Counted from the stretch's first letter, positions 25,996 through 36,189 are shown. The stretch is DNA of 63,340 bases from JAGPUQ01 sp050179115 (GCA_050179115.1 JBFXFL010000012.1:1-63340); one strand, 5' to 3'. The notes: generated from the letters alone by a model not told the origin. Program-made: numbers and translations.

Positions 25996-26483
25996 AGCGG
26001 GCCTCCGGCGCGCCGAATCCATTCCCGCGTCACTACAAACAAGGCTCGCGCCTCGCTTTTGGTAAGGGCTTCCGGCGCCGGCGCATAGAGCAGCCGGACG
26101 ACTTTATCGAGGGACAGGGCGGCGCTTAATTTGCCATCGCTGGCAGCGTCGATCAGCACCAGCAAGGCATCGGTCGGCAAGGCGGCATTCGGTTCCTGCA
26201 GCGGTGTGGAGCGGGCGGTCTGGCGGGCCAGCACCAGCAGCGACTTGGCCAGGCGCGCGCTGTCGCCGTTGCGCTCAAAGTCGCGCCACAAGCGATCGAT
26301 GCGGCGTCTGGCCTCGCGCGCGAAGCGCCGTTCCCGGTGGCGCCGCCGCGCGGCCAGCAGCACCCAGCCTGCGCCCAGGATCACCAGCAGGGCCAGGATC
26401 CACCAGCCCGGGGCGGGCGGCCACCAGGAGGGCGGCGGCGGGGGATGGATGTCGCGCAATTGCGCCAGCGGATCCGGGGTCAT
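25989..26483 (-). CDS. DUF4381 domain protein
   Basis: A 164-residue single-pass membrane protein of the DUF4381 family, found in MoxR/Bat operons. A Pro-rich N-terminus (LRDIHPPPPPSWWPPAPGWW) precedes a transmembrane helix (ILALLVILGAGWVLLAA) and a basic helical cytoplasmic domain. It presumably links the cytoplasmic MoxR/DUF58 proteins with the membrane Bat proteins; the family has no proven function. Its start overlaps the DUF58 gene by 4 bases and its stop overlaps batA by 7 bases. Confidence 0.88.
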   Translation of the reverse strand: MTPDPLAQLRDIHPPPPPSWWPPAPGWWILALLVILGAGWVLLAARRRHRERRFAREARRRIDRLWRDFERNGDSARLAKSLLVLARQTARSTPLQEPNAALPTDALLVLIDAASDGKLSAALSLDKVVRLLYAPAPEALTKSEARALFVVTREWIRRAGGPLW

Positions 26484-27421
26484 CGGTGGCCTCGGCGCGC
26501 GCTGCTGTAGTAGCGGCGCAGCAGCAGTTGCGGATCCTCGGCGGTGGAGACACGGATCAGGCTCAGGTTCAGCCGGCCCGCCAGTGCCTGGAGGTCGGCG
26601 CTTTTGCGGTTGGCGCGCTGCTCGAATGCGCGCCGCACGTCGGGATTGCGGCTGTCGATCACCAGCAACTGATTCGCGACGGTGCGGACACCGTAGCGCC
26701 CGGGCGGCGGCAGTGTCGTTTCCAGAGGATCCTGCACCGCCATCAGGGTGATATCGCAGTGGCGCGACAGTTCGAACAGTTGACGTTCGACGCCGGGCTG
26801 GTCCGCGAGGTCGTAAAAATCGCTGATCAGGAACAGCGCGGCGCCGGGATGGGCGACGCGTCGTGCTTCCTCAACCATCGGTTCCAGGTGGTGGCGGTCC
26901 GGTTGCGGCGCGACCAGTTGCGCAGCGGTTTCACTCAGCGCGCGCAGCAGTTGCAGCACGCCCAGATGACCGCGTCCGGTGCGGACGTGGTGCGCGGTAG
27001 CGGTGCCGAAGACCAGGCCGCCGATGCGGTCGCCGGCGCGGGCGCCCGCCCAGGCCAGGGTCGCGGCAAGCTCGCAGGCGACCGTAGACTTGAGGCGCTG
27101 GCTGCCGAAGAACATCGACTGGCGCAGGTCGACGACCAGATGCACGGGCCGTTCGCGCTCCTCACGGAATACTTTTGTGTGTGTTTCGCTGCGCCGCGCG
27201 GTGACGCGCCAGTCGATGCTGCGCACGTCGTCGCCCGGCTGATAGACGCGCACTTCCTCGAACTCCATGCCGCGTCCGCGTCGGCGCGAGCTGTGACCGC
27301 CGCCGGTGGTGCGGGCAACACGGCGCGGGAACAGCCCGAGGTGCCGTGCATGGTGGCGCAGTCGCGCCAGGTGTTCGGCGGTGGGCGCGACGGCGCCCGG
27401 TACCGGGTCGGAATTCGTCAT
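26480..27421 (-). CDS. DUF58 domain protein (MoxR-operon partner)
   Basis: A 313-residue cytoplasmic protein of the DUF58 family, related to VWA domains. The diagnostic block is the segment RGRGMEFEEVRVYQPGDDVR followed by SIDWRVTARRSETHTKVF. Downstream are VHLVVDLRQSMFFGS, with a partial metal-site pattern, and FLISDFYDL. Proteins of this family are always next to MoxR ATPases and are believed to be part of the same complex. The gene lies 10 bases after moxR and overlaps DUF4381 by 4 bases. Confidence 0.92.
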   Translation of the reverse strand: MTNSDPVPGAVAPTAEHLARLRHHARHLGLFPRRVARTTGGGHSSRRRGRGMEFEEVRVYQPGDDVRSIDWRVTARRSETHTKVFREERERPVHLVVDLRQSMFFGSQRLKSTVACELAATLAWAGARAGDRIGGLVFGTATAHHVRTGRGHLGVLQLLRALSETAAQLVAPQPDRHHLEPMVEEARRVAHPGAALFLISDFYDLADQPGVERQLFELSRHCDITLMAVQDPLETTLPPPGRYGVRTVANQLLVIDSRNPDVRRAFEQRANRKSADLQALAGRLNLSLIRVSTAEDPQLLLRRYYSSARRGHR

Positions 27422-27431
27422 GAGATCCGGC

Positions 27432-28391
<960 letters not shown>

Positions 28392-28522
28392 GGGGTCCCG
28401 AGTCGTCACTGTGGAGGGGCGGAATTGTGCCGCGGTTGGAGCGCTAATGGCAGCGCGGGTTCCGTGCGGTGCTGAGTAGCCATGCCCGGATGCCGGAGGC
28501 GAGTCCGGTCCGCTTTACGGGC

Positions 28523-30280
28523 TCAAGGCGCGATCGCCTCGACGGCCGCAGCTTCGCCGCCGGGCCAGCGGGTATCACTGGCGCCGTAGAGGAGCGTACC
28601 GCCGCTGCCGATGCTCTGGGTGCGGCCCAGCATCCGCGGCGAGCGGGTCAGCCTGTGTCCCATGCCGCTGAGCAGGCTCAGTGTGTCGGGGCTCACCCCC
28701 GGTTCGTAAAATACCTGATCGGGTTGCCACTGGTGGTGGATGCGCGGCTGTGCGGAGGCGTCCGCCACGTTCATGCCGAAATCGACCACATTCAGAACCG
28801 TCTGCAGTACGGCGGTGATGATCACGGGACCTCCCGGACTGCCGGTCACCAGTACCGGTTTGCCGTCCTTGAACACCATGGCGGGAGTCATCGACGACAG
28901 CGGTCGCTTGCGCGCTGCGATGGCATTGGCGCTGCCGCCGATGAGGCCGTAGGCGTTCGGCACGCCGGGCTGTGCGGAAAAATCGTCCATCTCGTTGTTG
29001 AGCAGAAAGCCGGCGCCCGCGACCGCGATGCCGCTGCCGTAGGAGAAGTTGAGGGTGTAGGTGTTGCTGACCAGGTTGCCCTTCGCATCCCACACGGAGA
29101 AATGGGTGGTCTGCGGGCTTTCGGCGGGCGGTTTCAGGATCGGTGCCACGGCACTGGAAGGCGTCGCGCGGGCCGGGTCGATACTCCCGCGCAGTCGCGC
29201 GGCGTACTCTTTCGACGTGAGTTCGGCCACCGGCACCGACACGAAATCCGGATCGCCCAGGTACTCGCCGCGATCCGCATAGGCGCGGCGCATCGTCTCG
29301 ATCAGGCGGTGCAGATAGGCCGCACTGTTGTGGCCCAGTTCGGCGAGATTCCAGCCTTCGAGCACATTGAGCATCTGAATCAGATGCACCCCGCCGGAAG
29401 AGGGCGGTGGCATGGCAACGACCTGATAGCCACGATAGGTGCCGGTCACGGGGGCGCGCTCCACGGCCTGGTATTCGGCCAGATCCCGGGCCGTGATCAG
29501 GCCATCGTGGGCTTCCATCTCCGCGACGATCCGCGCCGCGATGGGGCCGGTGTAGAACGCCTGGGGCCCCTGGTCGGATATCTGGCGCAGGGTCCGCGCC
29601 AGATCCGGCTGTTGCCAATGCTGGCCCGGCGCCAGAGGTTGGCCATCGGGCCGCAGATAGTAGCCGGATGCAGCCGGGGATTTTTTCAGGCGCGGAGCGG
29701 CTTCGGCCAGTGAAAACGCGAGCGGCCGGGTCACCCGGATACCCCGTTCGGCAAGCGCAATGGCGGGTGCCACCACCACCGCCAGCGGCAGGGTGCCGTA
29801 TTTCTTCTGGGCTAGCGCCAAGCCCGCCACAGTGCCCGGCACCCCGGCCGAGCGATGACTGAAGCGCGCGAGTTCCGGGTCCACCGCCCCATTCGCGCCG
29901 ACGAACAGGTCGCGGTGCGCGGCGCGCGGCGCTACCTCGCGGTAATCGATGGCGATGGTTTTGTTCTGCTCCTGGAGGTGGATCAGCATGAAGCCGCCGC
30001 CGCCCAGGTTGCCCGCCTGGGGCAGGGTGACCGCCAGCGCAAATCCGGTAGCCACGGCGGCATCGACGGCATTGCCCCCCCGCGCCAGGATGTCCGCGCC
30101 GACGCGGCTCGCGACCGCCTCCTGGGACACCACCATGCCGGCGGCGCCTGCCACCGGGTGGAAGCGGTCGCCGTAGTCGATGATGGGCGGCGGTTCCGCC
30201 AGGGCGCGACACGCCAGGCCCAGCACAAGCCCGCAGCATAGCGCCAGGTGCCGCAATCGGTGTCCGTGTTCTGGCTGCAT
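28523..30280 (-). CDS. ggt: Gamma-glutamyltransferase
   Basis: A 585-residue periplasmic gamma-glutamyltransferase that cleaves glutathione and gamma-glutamyl amides. A signal peptide (LRHLALCCGLVLGLACRALA) precedes the large subunit. The autocleavage site and nucleophile is Thr391 in SPQTTHFSVWD, where the precursor splits into two subunits. Substrate-binding signatures are NNEMDDFSAQPGVPNAYGL, KRPLSSMTPA and TGSPGGPVI. The frame runs on to 31129, but the ATG at 30280 gives the expected signal peptide. It is a stand-alone gene between the moxR operon and a GNAT gene. Cephalosporin acylases share the fold but not these motifs. Confidence 0.95.
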   Translation of the reverse strand: MQPEHGHRLRHLALCCGLVLGLACRALAEPPPIIDYGDRFHPVAGAAGMVVSQEAVASRVGADILARGGNAVDAAVATGFALAVTLPQAGNLGGGGFMLIHLQEQNKTIAIDYREVAPRAAHRDLFVGANGAVDPELARFSHRSAGVPGTVAGLALAQKKYGTLPLAVVVAPAIALAERGIRVTRPLAFSLAEAAPRLKKSPAASGYYLRPDGQPLAPGQHWQQPDLARTLRQISDQGPQAFYTGPIAARIVAEMEAHDGLITARDLAEYQAVERAPVTGTYRGYQVVAMPPPSSGGVHLIQMLNVLEGWNLAELGHNSAAYLHRLIETMRRAYADRGEYLGDPDFVSVPVAELTSKEYAARLRGSIDPARATPSSAVAPILKPPAESPQTTHFSVWDAKGNLVSNTYTLNFSYGSGIAVAGAGFLLNNEMDDFSAQPGVPNAYGLIGGSANAIAARKRPLSSMTPAMVFKDGKPVLVTGSPGGPVIITAVLQTVLNVVDFGMNVADASAQPRIHHQWQPDQVFYEPGVSPDTLSLLSGMGHRLTRSPRMLGRTQSIGSGGTLLYGASDTRWPGGEAAAVEAIAP

Positions 30281-30379
30281 GTCCGGTGTCTCCGGTTGGA
30301 TTTTCAATGCGGCCTGCATTCTAGCCGCAAGCGCCGCGTGCGCTGTATCCTGAGGCAAATTGCACAGGGACAATGCTCC

Positions 30380-31345
30380 ATGGAAAGCCTGGATTACCTC
30401 CCGGTAGTGATTGAGTCCGTGACCTGGGCGGCACAGGAAGACACGCTGCGGGCGATCCGCCGGCTGGTGTTCGTCGACGAACAGGGGATTCCCGAAGCCG
30501 TGGAATTCGATGGGCAGGATGCCGCCGCGCGGCACTGGCTGGCCTCCACAACCGATGGACACCCGATCGGTTGCGGGCGGTTGCTGGAGGATCGCGTCGG
30601 CCGTCTCGCGGTGCTGCCGGAGTATCGCCGTCAGGGCGTCGGCTCGGCCCTGTTGCGGCGGATCATTCGCGATGCCCTTGCAGGGGGGCAGGGCACCCTG
30701 CAACTCCATGCCCAGACCCAGGCCCTGGCGTTTTACGAGGCCCTGGGGTTCGAGCCCCAGGGCGAGGAGTTTCAGGAGGCCGGGATACCCCACCGCCTCA
30801 TGGTGTTGCCATTCAGGAATCTGCTGCCGGTACGTGAGCAACCCGCGCCGCCGGTGGCGGAGGCCGAGCGCCGTCGCGAAGTGCTGGAAGGTGGTGCCGC
30901 GATTGCCGAGTGCCTGCCCATCTGGATTCCGCGCGCCGTGCGGCGTGTTTGTATCCTCAGTACCCGACTCGATCCCGAAATTTACGACCGCGATCCGGTA
31001 CGCGACGCGCTGCTTGAGTTTGCTATCGGTCATCCGCAGGCCGAGGTGCTGATACTGGTACGTGAACCCCAGGTGCTGGCGCGCTCGGGGCACCGTCTGC
31101 TGCGGCTTGCTCAGCGCCTGTCGAGCCATGTCCGGTTACACGCCTTGCCACCTGCCTGTCCGACTCCCGAGGACGAATTTCTGGTGACCGATGCCGGCGC
31201 GGTATTGTGCTGGCGGCACGCGCGCCCGTTGCGGGGCTACGGCGTGCTTCACGCCCCCGCCGAAGCGCGCCGGCTTGGCGAGGCGTTTGAGGAACTGTGG
31301 GGCCTGAGTGAGGAAGCCCCGGAGCTGCGCCGGCTGGCGCTGTGA
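30380..31345 (+). CDS. GNAT acetyltransferase fused to a C-terminal domain (DUF7931-like)
   Basis: A 321-residue two-part protein. Residues 1-150 are a GNAT domain with RLVFVDEQGIPEAVEFDG, the acetyl-CoA loop VLPEYRRQGVGSALLRRI and ALAFYEALGFEPQGEEFQEAG. Residues 160-321 form a second domain with LSTRLDPEIYDRDPVRDAL and VLILVREPQVLARSGHRLL; this resembles a domain of unknown function found behind GNAT domains in gammaproteobacteria. The ATG at 30380 fits the domain start; the longer frame to 30248 is not needed. It is divergent from ggt. The acceptor of the acetyl group is unknown. Confidence 0.88.
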   Translation: MESLDYLPVVIESVTWAAQEDTLRAIRRLVFVDEQGIPEAVEFDGQDAAARHWLASTTDGHPIGCGRLLEDRVGRLAVLPEYRRQGVGSALLRRIIRDALAGGQGTLQLHAQTQALAFYEALGFEPQGEEFQEAGIPHRLMVLPFRNLLPVREQPAPPVAEAERRREVLEGGAAIAECLPIWIPRAVRRVCILSTRLDPEIYDRDPVRDALLEFAIGHPQAEVLILVREPQVLARSGHRLLRLAQRLSSHVRLHALPPACPTPEDEFLVTDAGAVLCWRHARPLRGYGVLHAPAEARRLGEAFEELWGLSEEAPELRRLAL

Positions 31346-31379
31346 CGGCGTACCCGGCAGTGGGCCGGTCTCCCAAAAG

Positions 31380-31407
31380 GAAAGGGCGCGGGTCAGCGCG
31401 CCCTTTC
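31380..31407 (-). terminator. Intrinsic terminator between convergent genes
   Basis: An 11-bp perfect stem (GAAAGGGCGCG with CGCGCCCTTTC, 6-base loop) lies between the GNAT fusion gene and glcB. On the minus strand it is followed by CCTTTTGG, a short T run, so it probably ends glcB transcription. It may also act in the other direction, less well. Confidence 0.6.
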
Positions 31408-31447
31408 GCGTACTTGCCGCCCCGGGGTCGGCCGGGGTTCGGGGAGA

Positions 31448-33622
31448 TCAGCGACAGCGGGCCTTGAGCTCCCGGCGCCGGGCGTGCAACACCGGCTCGG
31501 TGTAGCCGCTGGGTTGCTCGCGCCCCTTGAAGACCAGATCACAGGCGGCCAGGAAGGCGATGCTGGCGTCGAAATTCGGTGCCATCGGGCGATACAGGGC
31601 GTCGCCGGCATTCTGCCGATCCACCACGGCGGCCATCTTCTTCAGCGTCGCCATCACCTGTTCTGTGGAGCAAACCCCGTGGCGCAGCCAGTTGGCAATG
31701 TGCTGGCTCGAGATACGCAGGGTGGCGCGGTCTTCCATCAGGCCTATGTCGTTGATGTCCGGGACCTTGGAGCAGCCGACGCCCTGGTCCACCCAGCGCA
31801 CCACATAGCCGAGAATCCCCTGCACATTGTTGTCCAGTTCATGCTGAATCTCCGTTGCGGTGAGCTGGCGCTCGCCCAGCAGCGGAAGGGTCAGGATGTC
31901 ATCGAGGCTGGCCCTTGGCCGGCGCGCAAGTTCGGTCTGACGCGCCGCCACGTCGACGCGATGGTAGTGCATGACGTGCAGGGTGGCCGCCGTGGGCGAG
32001 GGCACCCAGGCGCAGTTGGCGCCGGCACGCGGATGCTCGATCTTGGCCGCCATCATGTCCGCCATGCGATCCGGCATCGCCCACATGCCCTTGCCGATCT
32101 GGGCGCGGCCGCGCAGGCCGCAGGCGAGGCCGATGTCCACGTTCCAGTCTTCGTACGCCTTGATCCAGGGCTGCTGCTTCATCTCGCCCTTGGGCACCAT
32201 GGCGCCCGCCTCCATGCTCGTGTGTATCTCGTCGCCGGTGCGATCGAGGAAGCCGGTGTTGATGAAGATAAGCCGGTCGGCGGCGCGGCGGATGCACTCC
32301 TTGAGATTCACCGTGGTGCGGCGCTCTTCGTCCATGATGCCGATCTTGAGGGTTTGTGCGGGCAGGCCCAGGATCTGCTCCACACGCGTGAACAACGCAA
32401 CCGTAAACGATACCTCGTCCGGGCCGTGCATCTTGGGCTTGACGATATAGACGCTGCCGGCGCGGGAGTTGCGGAAACGCCCCAGTCCGCGCAGGTCGTG
32501 CGCCGCCACCGCACCGGTGATCAGCGCATCCAGCATGCCCTCGGGTATGGGTTTGCCGGCGGCGTCGAGCACGGCATCGGTGGTCATCAGGTGGCCCACG
32601 TTGCGCACCAGCAGCAGGCTGCGGCCGGGCACGCTGAAGGCGGTGCCGGTGGGGCTCAGATATTCGCGATCTGGATTGAGTGTGCGACGTAACAGCTTGT
32701 CACCCTTGGGAATGACCTCCTCAAGGTCGCCGCGAATCAGGCCCAGCCAGTTGCGGTAGGCCAGACACTTGTCTTCGGCGTCCACCGCGGCGACCGAATC
32801 CTCGCAGTCCTGGATGGTGGTGATGGCGCTTTCGAGGTAGAGATCCTTGATGTGTGCGGGGTCGTCCCGGCCGACATAATGATCTGAATCGAATTGAATT
32901 TCGATATGCAGTCCATTGTTTTTTAACAAAACACAATCTGGAGAAGCGGGGTTACCCTGGTAGCCGACCCATTGTGCCGGGGTTTTCAGGCCGGTGGTCG
33001 CACCACTGCCGAGCTGTACCGCCAGCGCACCGTTCACGACGCGGTAGGCGCGGGCATCGGCATGGCTGCCGGCGGCCAGCGGGGCGCTGGCGTCGAGGAA
33101 TTCCCGCGCATAGGCGATGACCTTGGCGCCCCGCACCGGGTTGTAGCCCGGGCCGCGCACCGCGCCATCGGTTTCCGGGATTACGTCATTGCCGTACAGG
33201 GCATCGTAGAGACTGCCCCAGCGCGCGTTGGCTGCATTGAGGGCATAGCGCGCATTGGTGATGGGCACCACCAATTGGGGACCGGCGATGGTGGCGATCT
33301 CGGCATCGACATTCTGCGTGGTGACGGCAAAGTCGTCGCCTTCGGGGAGCAGATAGCCGATGGCGGCCAGAAATGCCTTGTAGGCGGCGGGGTCGTGGGG
33401 CTGGCCCGTGCGTTCCCGATGCCAGGTATCTATGCGGTGTTGGAGGTCGTCGCGCACCGCGAGCAAACGGGCGTTTTCCGGTGCCAGGTCGGCCAACAGG
33501 GATTCGAAGCCCGCCCAGAAGGCGGCCGGCTCGATACCCAGGCCGGGCAGAATTTCGGTGTGCACCAGGTCGTCGAGTACCCCGGCAACGTGCAGGCCGC
33601 CCTGTTGAACCCGTTCAGTCAT
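31448..33622 (-). CDS. glcB: Malate synthase G
   Basis: A 724-residue malate synthase of the G type, condensing glyoxylate with acetyl-CoA. The length is that of GlcB, not of the shorter AceB. Conserved segments are VVPITNARYALNAANARWGSL, IQDCEDSVAAVDAEDK, KPKMHGPDEVSFT, GIMDEERRTTVNLKECI and FLDRTGDEIHTSMEAG, which contain the catalytic Arg, Glu and Asp of the family. The start is the ATG at 33622 after GGAGAG; the frame to 33691 is not used. It is downstream of a LysR regulator and has a promoter site in common with isocitrate lyase on the other side. Confidence 0.96.
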   Translation of the reverse strand: MTERVQQGGLHVAGVLDDLVHTEILPGLGIEPAAFWAGFESLLADLAPENARLLAVRDDLQHRIDTWHRERTGQPHDPAAYKAFLAAIGYLLPEGDDFAVTTQNVDAEIATIAGPQLVVPITNARYALNAANARWGSLYDALYGNDVIPETDGAVRGPGYNPVRGAKVIAYAREFLDASAPLAAGSHADARAYRVVNGALAVQLGSGATTGLKTPAQWVGYQGNPASPDCVLLKNNGLHIEIQFDSDHYVGRDDPAHIKDLYLESAITTIQDCEDSVAAVDAEDKCLAYRNWLGLIRGDLEEVIPKGDKLLRRTLNPDREYLSPTGTAFSVPGRSLLLVRNVGHLMTTDAVLDAAGKPIPEGMLDALITGAVAAHDLRGLGRFRNSRAGSVYIVKPKMHGPDEVSFTVALFTRVEQILGLPAQTLKIGIMDEERRTTVNLKECIRRAADRLIFINTGFLDRTGDEIHTSMEAGAMVPKGEMKQQPWIKAYEDWNVDIGLACGLRGRAQIGKGMWAMPDRMADMMAAKIEHPRAGANCAWVPSPTAATLHVMHYHRVDVAARQTELARRPRASLDDILTLPLLGERQLTATEIQHELDNNVQGILGYVVRWVDQGVGCSKVPDINDIGLMEDRATLRISSQHIANWLRHGVCSTEQVMATLKKMAAVVDRQNAGDALYRPMAPNFDASIAFLAACDLVFKGREQPSGYTEPVLHARRRELKARCR

Positions 33623-33689
33623 GGCTCTCTCCTCGCTTGGTTCGGCTAGTGCCGGGGGCAATCTAGCCGGTATTTTAGTCACTCCAGCC

Positions 33690-33716
33690 ATGATTGATCG
33701 AATTTATCGTTTTTAT
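33690..33716 (-). promoter_or_regulatory. Glyoxylate operator, glcB copy
   Basis: On the minus strand this reads ATAAAAACGATAAATT, five variable bases, AATCAT. The same arrangement lies before isocitrate lyase at 34698-34724, with 23 of 27 positions identical. A TAAAAT (-10-like) on the minus strand follows 12 bases later at 33672-33677, with no good -35, as expected of an activator-dependent promoter. The neighbouring LysR protein is the obvious candidate to bind. Confidence 0.65.
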
Positions 33717-33721
33717 GCCCG

Positions 33722-34681
33722 TTATTCAGAGCGGAAATGCCATGAGTTGTGCTCCCGGGCCGCCGCCAGAATTTGGCGTCGCATCCACTGGTGCGCGGGA
33801 TTGTTCTGCAACAGTGGACTCCAGGCCATCTTGAGATCGAAGGGCGGGATCTCGAAGGGCGGCGGCAGGATGGCAACGGCGGCGTTATCGCGCTGCATCT
33901 CGGCGAGGCGACTCGGGATGGTCACGATCAGGTCCGGCTGGCGGGCGAGCAGTACGGCCACCTGATAGTGACGGGTGAAGACCGCGATATGGCGCTTCTT
34001 GCCCAGTCGCGCCAGCGCCTCGTCCACCCAGCCCAGGCGCTGGGCATCCTGCGGGTTCATGCCCACGCCGACTCCCATGCCGGTCTTGCTCACCCAGACG
34101 TGGCGCCCGGTCAGATAGCGTTCCAGATCGAAGTCCGCCAAAGCGGGATTGTCCTTGCGCAGCAGGCAGGAGAAGCCGTCCTGCCACACCGTGACCTGGT
34201 GGAAGGACTGGGGCATGTCATCGAAGCGGTTGAGCAGCATGTCCACGCGTCCCTGCTCCACGTCGTGCAGGGTCACGTCGCTGGGGTTGAGGATGTCGAG
34301 GGTGATCCCGGGCGCCTGTTCGCCCAGGAAAGCGAGCAGCGGCGGAACGAGGGTGGATTCGGCGTAGTCGCTCGCCATGATGCGAAACACCCGATTGGCG
34401 GCGCCCGCATCGAACTCAGTGCGGGGCTGTACTGCCTGCTCGACGCTGGCGAGAATGTCGCGTACCTGGGGTTGCAGGGCGAGTGCCCGCTCGGTGGGAG
34501 CCATCCCGCCACTGGTGCGGATCAGCAGCGGGTCGCTGAACAATTCGCGCAGGCGGCGCAGTCCGTTGCTCATGGCGGGCTGGGTGATGCCGAGGGACTG
34601 GGCCGCACGGGTGACATTGCGCTCCCGCAACAGCACATCCAGGTACACCAGCAGGTTGAGATCGATACGGGATATATTCAT
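33722..34681 (-). CDS. LysR-family regulator of the glyoxylate genes
   Basis: A 319-residue LysR-type transcriptional regulator. The N-terminal winged helix-turn-helix is residues 4-65 (LNLLVYLDVLLRERNVTRAA, then GITQPAMSNGLRRLRELF). The rest is the two-lobed effector-binding domain. It sits between glcB (same strand) and aceA (divergent). The presence of one shared site before each enzyme gene makes it the likely regulator of both, and of itself, since the aceA copy lies in the LysR-aceA intergenic region. The effector is unknown; glyoxylate, acetyl-CoA derivatives or another central metabolite are guesses. Confidence 0.9.
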   Translation of the reverse strand: MNISRIDLNLLVYLDVLLRERNVTRAAQSLGITQPAMSNGLRRLRELFSDPLLIRTSGGMAPTERALALQPQVRDILASVEQAVQPRTEFDAGAANRVFRIMASDYAESTLVPPLLAFLGEQAPGITLDILNPSDVTLHDVEQGRVDMLLNRFDDMPQSFHQVTVWQDGFSCLLRKDNPALADFDLERYLTGRHVWVSKTGMGVGVGMNPQDAQRLGWVDEALARLGKKRHIAVFTRHYQVAVLLARQPDLIVTIPSRLAEMQRDNAAVAILPPPFEIPPFDLKMAWSPLLQNNPAHQWMRRQILAAAREHNSWHFRSE

Positions 34682-34697
34682 AAAATAAATAGCGAAG

Positions 34698-34724
34698 ATA
34701 AAAACGATAAATTGGTCGAATCAT
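34698..34724 (+). promoter_or_regulatory. Glyoxylate operator, aceA copy
   Basis: ATAAAAACGATAAATT, then GGTCG, then AATCAT: the same 27-base layout as the glcB site at 33690-33716. A TACAAT follows 11 bases later (34736-34741), matching the glcB layout (12 bases). An imperfect dyad, GATAAATT and AATCATC, spans the variable five bases. It also lies just upstream of the divergent LysR gene start at 34681. Confidence 0.65.
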
Positions 34725-34785
34725 CCCACAAAAAATACAATGCGCAACCTGTCCACCAGACCACCCGTTCGAGGAGCTGCACACC

Positions 34786-36123
34786 ATGACCATCGGCAAC
34801 TACAATCGCGCCGCGGAAATCGCCCAGATCACCAGGGATTGGGCCACCAATCCCCGCTGGAAGGGCATCAAACGCACCTACAGCGCCGACGATGTGGTGC
34901 GCCTGCGCGGCTCCATCAAGATTGACAACACCCTTGCCCAGCGCGGCGCCGAGCAACTGTGGAAGCTCGTCACCGAGGGTGGCCGCCCCAGTTTCCGTCC
35001 GGACAAGGATTTCGTTAATGCCATGGGCGCCCTCACCGGCGGCCAGGCGGTGCAGCAGGTCAAGGCCGGCGTCCAGGCGATCTATCTGTCCGGCTGGCAG
35101 GTGGCGGCGGACAACAATACCGCCTCCAGCATGTACCCCGACCAGTCCCTGTACCCGGCCGACTCGGTGCCCGCCGTGGTGCGCCGCATCAATAACGCCT
35201 TCCGCCGCGCCGACCAGATCCAGTGGAAAGCGGGCAAAGCACCGGGTGACGCCGACTACATCGACTATTTCGCGCCCATCGTGGCGGATGCCGAAGCCGG
35301 CTTCGGCGGCGTCCTCAATGCCTACGAACTGATGAAAGCCATGATCGAAGCCGGCGCCGCGGGCGTCCACTTCGAAGACCAGCTCGCCTCGGTCAAGAAA
35401 TGCGGCCACATGGGCGGCAAGGTGCTGGTGCCGACTCAGGAAGCCATTCAGAAACTGATCGCAGCCCGGCTCGCCGCCGACGTGGCCGGTGTGCCGACCA
35501 TCCTGCTGGCCCGCACCGACGCCAACGCCGCTGATCTCCTCACCAGCGACTGCGATCCCTACGACAAGCCGTTCGTCACCGGCGAGCGCACCAGCGAAGG
35601 TTTCTACAAGGTCCGCGCCGGTATCGACCAGGCGATTGCCCGGGGCATTGCCTATGCGCCCTACGCCGATCTGCTGTGGTGCGAGACCGCGACGCCGGAC
35701 CTGGCCGAGGCCAAGAAATTCGCCGACGCAGTCCGCAAGGAGCATCCCGACCAGTTGCTCAGCTACAACTGCTCGCCGTCATTCAACTGGAAGAAGAATC
35801 TGGACGATGCCACCATCGCCAAATTCCAGCGCGAGCTGTCGGCCATGGGTTACAAGTTCCAGTTCATCACTTTGGCCGGCATTCACAACATGTGGTACAA
35901 CATGTTCGATCTCGCCCACGCCTACGCCCGCGAGGACATGAAAGCCTATGTTGAGAAAGTGCAAGAGCCGGAATTCGCTGCCCGCGATCGCGGCTACACC
36001 TTCGTCGCACACCAGCAGGAAGTGGGTACCGGTTATTTCGACGACATGACGACGGTGATTCAGGGCGGCGTGTCTTCGGTGACCGCGCTTACCGGCTCGA
36101 CCGAGGAAGATCAGTTCCACTGA
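34786..36123 (+). CDS. aceA: Isocitrate lyase
   Basis: A 445-residue isocitrate lyase, the first enzyme of the glyoxylate shunt, splitting isocitrate to succinate and glyoxylate. The catalytic signature is KKCGHMGGKVLVPT with Cys206. Other family segments are YLSGWQVAADNN, PIVADAEAGFGG, HFEDQLASVKKCGH, LLARTDANAAD, NCSPSFNW and TLAGIHNMWYN. The length fits the bacterial enzyme. It is divergent from the LysR regulator with about 100 bases between, containing the shared operator and a TACAAT -10. AGGAGC precedes the ATG. Methylisocitrate lyase is shorter and lacks these pieces. Confidence 0.97.
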   Translation: MTIGNYNRAAEIAQITRDWATNPRWKGIKRTYSADDVVRLRGSIKIDNTLAQRGAEQLWKLVTEGGRPSFRPDKDFVNAMGALTGGQAVQQVKAGVQAIYLSGWQVAADNNTASSMYPDQSLYPADSVPAVVRRINNAFRRADQIQWKAGKAPGDADYIDYFAPIVADAEAGFGGVLNAYELMKAMIEAGAAGVHFEDQLASVKKCGHMGGKVLVPTQEAIQKLIAARLAADVAGVPTILLARTDANAADLLTSDCDPYDKPFVTGERTSEGFYKVRAGIDQAIARGIAYAPYADLLWCETATPDLAEAKKFADAVRKEHPDQLLSYNCSPSFNWKKNLDDATIAKFQRELSAMGYKFQFITLAGIHNMWYNMFDLAHAYAREDMKAYVEKVQEPEFAARDRGYTFVAHQQEVGTGYFDDMTTVIQGGVSSVTALTGSTEEDQFH

Positions 36124-36168
36124 GCCGATGATCGGCGCGCGGGCGTCATCGCGCGCGCCTGTCCGATT

Positions 36169-36189
36169 CGGGCGGTGCAACGCCGCCCG
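36169..36189 (+). terminator. Weak hairpin after isocitrate lyase
   Basis: A 7-bp stem CGGGCGG / CCGCCCG with a 7-base loop lies 45 bases after the aceA stop, followed by TTAATT, not a true T run. It could slow or end transcription. The rest of 36124-36379 contains nothing I can assign. Confidence 0.35.
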
